Positions 58,930-64,000 of a stretch of 64,000 nucleotides of DNA are shown in pieces. Position 1 is the first letter of the stretch. Each line of letters begins with the position of its first letter. The notes below the pieces were generated by a model. The model worked only from the letters and a program-made list of their open reading frames with translations. It made no database searches and was not told where the DNA came from. Origin of the DNA: Macrococcus capreoli. GTDB taxonomy: Bacteria; Bacillota; Bacilli; Staphylococcales; Staphylococcaceae. The DNA is taken from NCBI RefSeq assembly GCF_025628935.1, contig NZ_JAOTIS010000002.1:159914-223913 (forward strand). The letters are read 5' to 3'. A program made the translations under genes and the position numbers.

Positions 58930-59898
58930 TCACTTATACTTTAATTGAATCGCATAATGATATGGAATAACATCTTTAATATTCGTTTCTTGCCAACCCA
59001 ATTCTTCATGTGACTTTTCACTTATTTCTGTGGCAGTATCATGTTTAAACAACGCAACAACATGGTTTAACACATTTATTTCTTCTTCGGTAAAATTTTC
59101 AATCGACAATGCTTTATTACTCACTAAGTACTCTCCTGTTCCATTAATAAATGGTTTCCACTGAATTATTTCCTCCTCAGCTAACAATCCATATAACAAT
59201 TCTGAACGATATGGAACTGGACCATAATGATTTTTTATATATGTTGTACCAGTTATTGATCTTACATATTGATTAAAATAAATAAAATCCGAGTAAAATA
59301 ATAATTTATTTAATTTCGTTTTCGAGATCATAGGGATGTGCTTATAAAAAAATGATATGACATCCTCAAATTTTCTTATATCAAATTTATGATATCCATT
59401 ATTAAGATTTAAATCATTATCAATAAAGTAATTTTCAATACTAGACAATTCATTAACTGAATTTCCGGATTCCAATTCATATAATCTTTGTTGAAGTTTA
59501 ATTTGCACTTTTTCGTCAACTTTATTTTTATTACGTTCAAACAGCAACTTCATTTCTTCAACGTTGCTATCAATATTTTTATATAAATTGTTATTTACTT
59601 TAGAAGGTAACGCACCTTTTTCATAACGCGAAATTGTAGCCTTACCTAGTCCAGTTATTTGCGCAAAATCTCTTTGAGACAATTGATATTTTTCGCGTAT
59701 TTCTCTTATTTCTATATTGCCTAACAAATCATTTTTAGCTCTATAAACATTAAAAGCCTTATTAATCGCGATATTATCTAATTGTTCGTCAAATACTTTT
59801 TCATTCGTATCTAATGAAAATCTAAATTCTGATTCAATTTGAATATCTTCGTCTCTTACTTTAAAAGTTTCTTTATCACGTTTAATATAAGTATTCAT
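58930..59898 (-). CDS. Antitoxin with MqsA-type HTH and C-terminal Panacea (DUF4065/SocA-like) domain
   Basis: 322 residues. The Xre/MqsA-like helix-turn-helix (about 62-108) has LSQRDFAQITGLGKATISRY. A linker follows, then a Panacea domain (about 174-318) with KTKLNKLLFYSDFIYF and NHYGPVPY, the family hallmark. Panacea domains neutralise unrelated toxins. The N-terminal zinc-binding part of classical MqsA is absent (no Cys pairs), so neutralisation probably moved to the Panacea domain. AGAGGTGGA SD. Encoded 20 bp after the toxin. It likely autoregulates through the palindrome at 60291-60306. Confidence 0.85.
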   Translation of the reverse strand: MNTYIKRDKETFKVRDEDIQIESEFRFSLDTNEKVFDEQLDNIAINKAFNVYRAKNDLLGNIEIREIREKYQLSQRDFAQITGLGKATISRYEKGALPSKVNNNLYKNIDSNVEEMKLLFERNKNKVDEKVQIKLQQRLYELESGNSVNELSSIENYFIDNDLNLNNGYHKFDIRKFEDVISFFYKHIPMISKTKLNKLLFYSDFIYFNQYVRSITGTTYIKNHYGPVPYRSELLYGLLAEEEIIQWKPFINGTGEYLVSNKALSIENFTEEEINVLNHVVALFKHDTATEISEKSHEELGWQETNIKDVIPYHYAIQLKYK

Positions 59899-59918
59899 GA
59901 TTCCACCTCTTTACATAA

Positions 59919-60269
59919 TTATTTTTGATAAGGTAACATGAATGGACCAGTTGAAGGTTTAAATGAAAGAACTTTACACTTATTATCATTCGTTAATTTT
60001 ATTTTAATATATGCCATTTGACCGTCTATTTCTTTTCCAAATTCCCAAATATCTGTACCATCACCATTGTGATCTAAAGTAGGTCCTCTATCATAATCTA
60101 AATATGTCAAATCAAATAATTCTGCTTTTGCTAATGTAATATCTAAACCTAACATCGTTATTCCGTCGTAAGTTCTTGGTACAAATTCAATTCCATTGAC
60201 TAACTGAAATTTAAAACGAATTAAAAATGCATTTATCTCAGCAATAGAAGTATTAATTACATCTGACAA
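59919..60269 (-). CDS. MqsR-like ribonuclease toxin
   Basis: 116 residues, start TTG (60267-60269) behind GAGGTG. The C-terminal half has GDGTDIWEFGKEIDGQMAYI and then KVLSFKPSTGPFMLPYQK, matching by memory the MqsR-family pattern of an IW/MWVFGK strand followed by a xYIKI strand and a closing SF.P segment. MqsR toxins are RelE-fold mRNA endoribonucleases. Toxin-first order with a cognate HTH-Panacea antitoxin supports the call. RNase activity is inferred. Confidence 0.75.
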   Translation of the reverse strand: MSDVINTSIAEINAFLIRFKFQLVNGIEFVPRTYDGITMLGLDITLAKAELFDLTYLDYDRGPTLDHNGDGTDIWEFGKEIDGQMAYIKIKLTNDNKCKVLSFKPSTGPFMLPYQK

Positions 60270-60290
60270 ACTTATTTCACCTCAAAATAC

Positions 60291-60306
60291 GGTATCATTT
60301 GATACC
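60291..60306. promoter_or_regulatory. Palindromic operator of the toxin-antitoxin operon
   Basis: GGTATCATTTGATACC: 7-bp arms with a 2-bp centre, 22 bp before the toxin start. On the minus strand TTGCAT (about 60327-60332), 17 bp, TAAATT (about 60304-60309) form a possible promoter that the palindrome overlaps, as expected of HTH autoregulation. Confidence 0.6.
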
Positions 60307-60349
60307 AATTTATCACATCCAATATTTATATGCAAATATAATGTTATAC

Positions 60350-60383
60350 AAAAAAGAAGCATGCGATATTTATCGCATACTTC
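60350..60383 (-). terminator. Terminator after the two-gene accessory operon
   Basis: Minus-strand GAAGTATGCGAT / ATCGCATGCTTC, AAAT loop, then TTTTTTG. It separates the 60552-62429 operon from the toxin-antitoxin pair. Confidence 0.92.
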
Positions 60384-60481
60384 ATGTACTTACATCATCA
60401 TATAAGTATCACGTATAGCGAAAAAATAACATCCGATAAAATACAAAATACAGTATTATCAAGGGTTTAGACTCCCCTATC

Positions 60482-60544
60482 TGTAGTTTTATATTTCATT
60501 AGATGTTATCTATTGTAGTTTTGTTGTCGTTTTTTTGTAGTTTT
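60482..60544. repeat. Three short direct repeats TGTAGTTTT
   Basis: Copies at 60482-60490, 60514-60522 and 60536-60544 in the 282-bp gap between the operon and the toxin promoter. Next to them lies GGGTTTAGACTCCCCTATC. The layout resembles arm-type binding sites of a tyrosine integrase beside an attachment core, but no integrase gene is in the window. Confidence 0.4.
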
Positions 60545-60551
60545 ATTTAAA

Positions 60552-61340
60552 TTAACTTGGAATGATACCAAAAATACTTAATAAACTAGCCAACGCTTCA
60601 CTTGTTCCAATTATTTTCTCAACACCAGTAAGCAATGATTTTGCACCTGAGAAGTTTTCTTTATTTACTTCTGCTTCAACTTGTTCAATTAAAGGAATAA
60701 TTGTTTCCTGATTAGATTCTATTAAATCCTTTTTTAAATCACCTAACAAGTCTTTAATTTCATTAATATTTACATCATTACTATTGTTCATAATATTAGT
60801 GTTATTATCACCTATATTATTTTGCTGGTTAGTAGCATTAAAATTATTATTCACAACTTTCACCTCATCGATATTAATAAATGGAGTAATAACACTAGGA
60901 ATCGAACCTTTTACCAACTCAATGTTTTCTTCATATATTGTTAAAGCAGACAAAGGTATTATTTCGTTATTATTTGTTGGTAGTGTTATTACTCTTTCAA
61001 ACTTTTTTCTTTTTAAAAACTCCTTATAATCCTCACTAATATTGAATACAGGAAATAAATCATTTTGTGTTATATCTAATTCTTCTTCACAGTATAAACA
61101 CTGTTCGTCGTTAATACTTTTACTGATATCTAAAACTCTATTGCAATTTGGACATCTCAATTCCCAAGTTAGTATTAATTCTTTAGTTTTAACATATTCT
61201 AAAAGTAAATTAAAAGAATCATCTATCGATACGTTTGCATATTTTGAAAATACGCTTGGAGAAAATTTACTAATAGGCAATTTGGACATTTCAACTAAAA
61301 AAATATTAAGTTTCTCACGTATCTGAAAATCAATAACCAT
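60552..61340 (-). CDS. Zinc-ribbon protein with Asn-rich linker and C-terminal coiled coil, unknown function
   Basis: 262 residues from MVIDFQIREKLNIFLVEMSK (GAGGTGATT SD). In order: a helical N-terminal region that looks like a winged helix (about 1-60); a zinc ribbon with C63, C66, C81 and C84 (CPNC...CLYC); a beta-rich stretch (about 95-160); a low-complexity Asn/Gln-rich linker (about 164-190); a charged coiled coil (about 192-245, EIKDLLGDLKKDLIESNQE); and a short hydrophobic end. The linker-plus-helix tail recalls adaptor tails of some phage-defence proteins; that is a pattern memory, not a match. Second gene of a two-gene operon. No known family. Confidence 0.75.
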   Translation of the reverse strand: MVIDFQIREKLNIFLVEMSKLPISKFSPSVFSKYANVSIDDSFNLLLEYVKTKELILTWELRCPNCNRVLDISKSINDEQCLYCEEELDITQNDLFPVFNISEDYKEFLKRKKFERVITLPTNNNEIIPLSALTIYEENIELVKGSIPSVITPFINIDEVKVVNNNFNATNQQNNIGDNNTNIMNNSNDVNINEIKDLLGDLKKDLIESNQETIIPLIEQVEAEVNKENFSGAKSLLTGVEKIIGTSEALASLLSIFGIIPS

Positions 61341-61355
61341 TAAAATCACCTCATT

Positions 61356-62429
61356 TTATATTACAATTTTTCTCCTAACATAAGATAGTATAGACTCATT
61401 AACAGGTGAGTTAAAATACAAACTTTTAGATGAGATACTTGCTCTTAAAGTATAACTGTTTTCAATTCCATCTTCTACATGTTTAATTTTAATATAACCA
61501 GCATTATGATTCAAATTTGGGTCTAGATACTTAAACATCGGATTTTTTCGTATATCCTTACCACTACCTAATGATATAGTTTCTAATCCTGATAATATAG
61601 TAGATGAAAACGGCATTAATTCGTTACTCAAGTTATTTTCGAATAAATCATTAGTTTCAATTAATATTGCTTCTAATTCCTTGAGTTCTTGATTTCTGAA
61701 ATATTCATCTAAGCCGTTGAGTACTTTTGAAATTCCTTCTAATTGTTCCTTTGACAAATCCATTTTTTTATCTGTTGATGCCAAGGTATCTAATAATTCC
61801 CCATCTAATTTCTTTAAAACATCATCTAAGCTTTCAGGAAAAATTTCTTTCAACATTTCATTTGATGGTTCACCATTAAATATTTTTAAAAGTTGAAGTA
61901 TGACATCTTTAGCTTTTTTACTGTCTCCTCTATACTCTAACACTTTATTTTTAAAATCAATTAATACTGTTGAATAGCCTGGAGTTGGTACAGTATTTAT
62001 TTCATCGCCGTACATCTCGTTTTTCACACTTGCTTTGTATATAAATCGTAAATATATTTTTTCTTTATTATCTGATATAAAACCAGTAAATATTATTGGT
62101 TTTATATCTAAGTTCTCTCGGGATGGTATTCTTTTGTGCCTAAAGATATCTTTAGTAGAAATCAATTTTTGTTTTACGTCTTCAGCAGACCAATCTTCAA
62201 TAACTTTGTACCACTTAACTGATACTTTACCAGCCAATAAATTTTGATCTACTATACTTTTAATTGTTTCATCTGTAATTGGAGATTTATTTATTTCTGT
62301 ATAAATTTCTGATGCCATTTCAATCTTCGTTGAAGCAACAGTAATATTTAATTGAGTAGCTATTTTCTGTAGATCTTCTTTACTGAATTTCATTAAATCA
62401 TTAGAAACTAACATAGAACTGAATTCCAT
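61356..62429 (-). CDS. SAP-like-domain protein of unknown function
   Basis: 357 residues. The N-terminus has a SAP/Rho-N-like helix-extended-helix (about 12-48, SKEDLQKIATQLNI...). A beta-rich segment (about 110-165, IIFTGFISDNKEKIYLRFIY) follows, then a charged helical middle (about 175-265) and a second beta-rich part at the end (GYIKIKHVEDGIENSYTLRA). No catalytic motif is apparent. AAAGGGG before the ATG. A TATAAT lies upstream at about 62461-62466 with a weak -35. Operon with the zinc-ribbon gene (15 bp gap). SAP-like domains usually bind DNA. Confidence 0.7.
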   Translation of the reverse strand: MEFSSMLVSNDLMKFSKEDLQKIATQLNITVASTKIEMASEIYTEINKSPITDETIKSIVDQNLLAGKVSVKWYKVIEDWSAEDVKQKLISTKDIFRHKRIPSRENLDIKPIIFTGFISDNKEKIYLRFIYKASVKNEMYGDEINTVPTPGYSTVLIDFKNKVLEYRGDSKKAKDVILQLLKIFNGEPSNEMLKEIFPESLDDVLKKLDGELLDTLASTDKKMDLSKEQLEGISKVLNGLDEYFRNQELKELEAILIETNDLFENNLSNELMPFSSTILSGLETISLGSGKDIRKNPMFKYLDPNLNHNAGYIKIKHVEDGIENSYTLRASISSKSLYFNSPVNESILSYVRRKIVI

Positions 62430-62503
62430 ACATTTTCCCCTTTTCTCTGTGTAGTTAATTTATTATACCTAATAAGTGTAAAATTGAATACTCGTATTTA
62501 CTG

Positions 62504-62544
62504 CAAAAAAAACGCCCTGCACATCGGGGAATGACGTACAGGGC
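62504..62544 (-). terminator. Terminator after the five-helix membrane protein
   Basis: Minus-strand GCCCTG...CAGGGC stem with an inner imperfect pairing and a CCCCG loop, followed by a G and eight T. It isolates the downstream operon. Confidence 0.88.
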
Positions 62545-62587
62545 TACTACACATATATAATTATATCATAAATATGTATATTTAATA

Positions 62588-63211
62588 TTATTTAAACCAG
62601 CTGATATTACTTATTACTTCTAATGTTTTTGCTAAAGAATACGGGATAGCTAATATTGATATAAAAACAGCTGAAATAATTGCAAATTTTGTTTTAATTA
62701 AGTCCGCCTTAGTTAACTCACCTTCGTGTTTTATCCAGGTATATAATTTTTCACTTGAATCTTTAATTAATAAAAATAAAGCTAGAAAAAAATTAACTGT
62801 AAAATATGAGAATAAAACTACTATAAATATATATGAAACAATATCAAATAATTCATCTTTATTATTTATATAGAAAAAGGTTAATGCAAATAACAAAACT
62901 CCTAATGCAAAATTAACAGATTTATCTTTTGCATCTAACTTTGAAAGATAATTCATACAACAAATTGATGACAATATCAAACAAATCCCATATAACAAGA
63001 ACATTTTTAGATCACTTGCATTTAAAGTGTCATTTACCATTGAATTTATTCCATCTAAAATATTACTAATCGGCTTTGCTAAAAATAAACTTAGTAGAAA
63101 CACTAATGTTGCTTGTAATGAATAAGGTATTAGTTTTTTAATATTTTTCTTTTCTTCAATTTTATTAGGGACTACTGTTTTGTTATGATTCATATGTTTG
63201 TTGTTATTCAT
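62588..63211 (-). CDS. Multi-pass membrane protein of unknown function
   Basis: 207 residues. A polar, Asn/Lys-rich N-terminus (1-28) precedes about five membrane helices (about 32-50, 68-86, 98-114, 124-147, 173-192). A cytoplasmic-looking segment IKHEGELTKADLIKT lies between the last two. No family recognised. AAGGAGAG SD. It stands alone with its own terminator, inside the AT-rich accessory block. Confidence 0.7.
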   Translation of the reverse strand: MNNNKHMNHNKTVVPNKIEEKKNIKKLIPYSLQATLVFLLSLFLAKPISNILDGINSMVNDTLNASDLKMFLLYGICLILSSICCMNYLSKLDAKDKSVNFALGVLLFALTFFYINNKDELFDIVSYIFIVVLFSYFTVNFFLALFLLIKDSSEKLYTWIKHEGELTKADLIKTKFAIISAVFISILAIPYSLAKTLEVISNISWFK

Positions 63212-63317
63212 ACTATATCTCTCCTTAATCTTTTGTTGATTATATCTTAATATAAGAGTTATTTATTAATTTTAACTGATGTTTAAGGTAAATTTAAGGT
63301 TTCACTACTCTGACATT

Positions 63318-63380
63318 CCGATTTTAAGCACTCGAAAATGTTTTCGCTGGGTCAATGTGCGTAAAGTCGCTTAAAATGGC
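63318..63380. repeat. Structured intergenic inverted repeat
   Basis: Outer arms CCGATTTTAAGC (63318-63329) and GCTTAAAATGGC (63369-63380) pair with one mismatch. Inside is a tight hairpin CGAAAATGTTTTCG (63333-63346). It lies between two membrane-protein genes and has no T tract, so it is not a plain terminator. Confidence 0.6.
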
Positions 63381-63387
63381 ATAAGAA

Positions 63388-63416
63388 AACCACATTGCTA
63401 TTTATACAATGTGGTT
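63388..63416 (-). terminator. Terminator overlapping the end of the small two-helix protein gene
   Basis: AACCACATTG / CAATGTGGTT stem with a 9-nt loop; the minus-strand tail is TTCTTATG, moderately T-rich. Confidence 0.7.
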
Positions 63417-63615
63417 ATTTATGACTTTCATAATACTTTTTTTCTTCACTATCATAGTAATGTACAAAAAGTATAGGTATTAATGCACATATTAAAGTTG
63501 GAATCATAGCATACTCACTTTTATTAATTGCTAGAATGACACCGAGAATACCAAATAATGTCCCGATTATTGCTAATGATATAAGTAGTTTAGATTTGAA
63601 AAATACATTATTCAC
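63415..63615 (-). CDS. Small two-helix membrane protein
   Basis: 66 residues if started at GTG 63613-63615, six bases after a perfect GGAGGG; the longer reading to TTG 63678 has no SD. Two membrane helices (about 9-29, ISLAIIGTLFGILGVILAI, and 36-53) and a charged C-terminus (YDSEEKKYYESHK). No family recognised. Confidence 0.6.
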   Translation of the reverse strand: MNNVFFKSKLLISLAIIGTLFGILGVILAINKSEYAMIPTLICALIPILFVHYYDSEEKKYYESHK

Positions 63616-63780
63616 TATAAGCCCTCCAATGAATCCATTTATTACTATAATCTTAACGGAATGGAAAATGATTGGCAAATCATAATAGTGAATATGAAAT
63701 GACTTATCACACTGTAAACCACTATTTTACTGGGATCTTTGGCTATCTGATTATTACCCAAATCAACATTTATCACCATT

Positions 63781-63812
63781 AAAAAGAGGATAACCAACTT
63801 AATGGCTATCCT
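63781..63812 (-). terminator. Terminator after the gene at the window end
   Basis: Minus-strand AGGATAGCCA / TGGTTATCCT (one G-U pair) followed by CTTTTT. Confidence 0.88.
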
Positions 63813-63819
63813 TTATAAT

Positions 63820-64000
63820 TTATTTCTTTTTAACTGTTCCTTTATTCTCTTCTATGATTTGTGCTAATACTTTATCAATCACTCTATCAAGATGTTTATT
63901 AAGCATTGCCTCACCTAGCATAAATATTCGCTTAATTTCTTCAATATCCTTACCCTGCAAGAAACAAAGGAATATAGCCTCTTCTCTTACAGTAGCTACC
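63820..64000 (-). CDS. C-terminal part of an unknown protein (cut by window end)
   Basis: About 60 residues are visible, entering from the right: EEAIFLCFLQGKDIEEIKRI, then a helical stretch and a Lys-rich end (ENKGTVKKK). The spacing of hydrophobic residues suggests a helix-turn-helix, but there is too little to name it. The stop codon is at 63820-63822 and a terminator follows 8 bp later, which supports a real gene. Confidence 0.6.
   Translation of the reverse strand, partial: VATVREEAIFLCFLQGKDIEEIKRIFMLGEAMLNKHLDRVIDKVLAQIIEENKGTVKKK

Noticed and set aside
60482..60544. The three TGTAGTTTT repeats as a CRISPR remnant
   Set aside because: The units are only 9 bp with unequal spacing and there are no cas genes; too short for CRISPR repeats.
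63616..63678. Longer form of the small two-helix protein from TTG 63678
   Set aside because: No SD before the TTG, whereas GGAGGG sits six bases before GTG 63615.
1..64000. tRNA or rRNA genes, complete insertion sequences, prophage structural genes
   Set aside because: I looked for cloverleaf-like segments, conserved rRNA stretches, transposases and phage genes and saw none.

Overview
This window is a stretch of low-GC Gram-positive chromosome. Gene order and protein sequences fit the family Staphylococcaceae. My best guess is Macrococcus or a close relative rather than Staphylococcus aureus itself. The minus strand carries, read from high to low coordinates, the order def-fmt-rsmB-rlmN-stp-pknB ... 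rsgA-rpe-thiN, asp23-fakA, recG, fapR-plsX-fabD-fabG-acpP, rnc-smc-ftsY-ylxM-ffh, rpsP-khpA-rimM-trmD-rplS, rbgA-rnhB, sucC-sucD, dprA, topA-trmFO, xerC-hslV-hslU-codY, rpsB-tsf-pyrH-frr. I recognise this as the staphylococcal backbone order. The genus guess rests on memory of protein similarity, not on a search.

The backbone is a housekeeping set. It covers translation (EF-Ts, S2, S16, L19, L28, frr, RbgA, RsgA, RimM, TrmD, TrmFO, RlmN, RsmB, Fmt, Def), protein targeting (Ffh, FtsY, YlxM), chromosome biology (Smc, XerC, TopA, RecG, RnhB, DprA), fatty acid and phospholipid synthesis under FapR, the TCA enzyme SucCD, the CodY regulator, and the PknB/Stp signalling pair. Regulatory sites can be read directly. 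They include a FapR-like operator before fapR, a CcpA-type cre site inside the sucC promoter, a Rex-type operator at the promoter of a formate/nitrite transporter, an L19-type leader before rplS and a structured leader before rpsB.

Three places hold genes that are not part of that backbone. (1) 15696-24324, on the plus strand between rbgA and rplS, is a five-gene membrane glycosylation cassette: a GT2 polyprenyl-phosphate glycosyltransferase, a GtcA-like flippase, two tandem YfhO-family proteins and a DUF2079-type membrane protein. (2) 45540-51798, between rsgA and pknB, holds a formate/nitrite transporter, a Kup potassium transporter, a small membrane protein, a rhodanese, a CYP152 P450 with the residues of the alkene-forming decarboxylase OleT, and a cytosolic S41-peptidase-like protein. 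(3) 58519-64000, upstream of def where I would expect priA, is an AT-rich accessory block. It holds an MqsR-like toxin with an antitoxin that joins an MqsA-type HTH to a Panacea (DUF4065) domain. It also holds a two-gene operon of unknown function (a SAP-like protein, then a zinc-ribbon/Asn-rich/coiled-coil protein), small membrane proteins, structured repeats and a gene cut by the window end.

The most promising candidates for something undescribed are the two-gene operon at 60552-62429, the HTH-Panacea toxin-antitoxin pair at 58930-60269, and the OleT-like P450. The rest is mostly ordinary core genome with well-formed operons and terminators.
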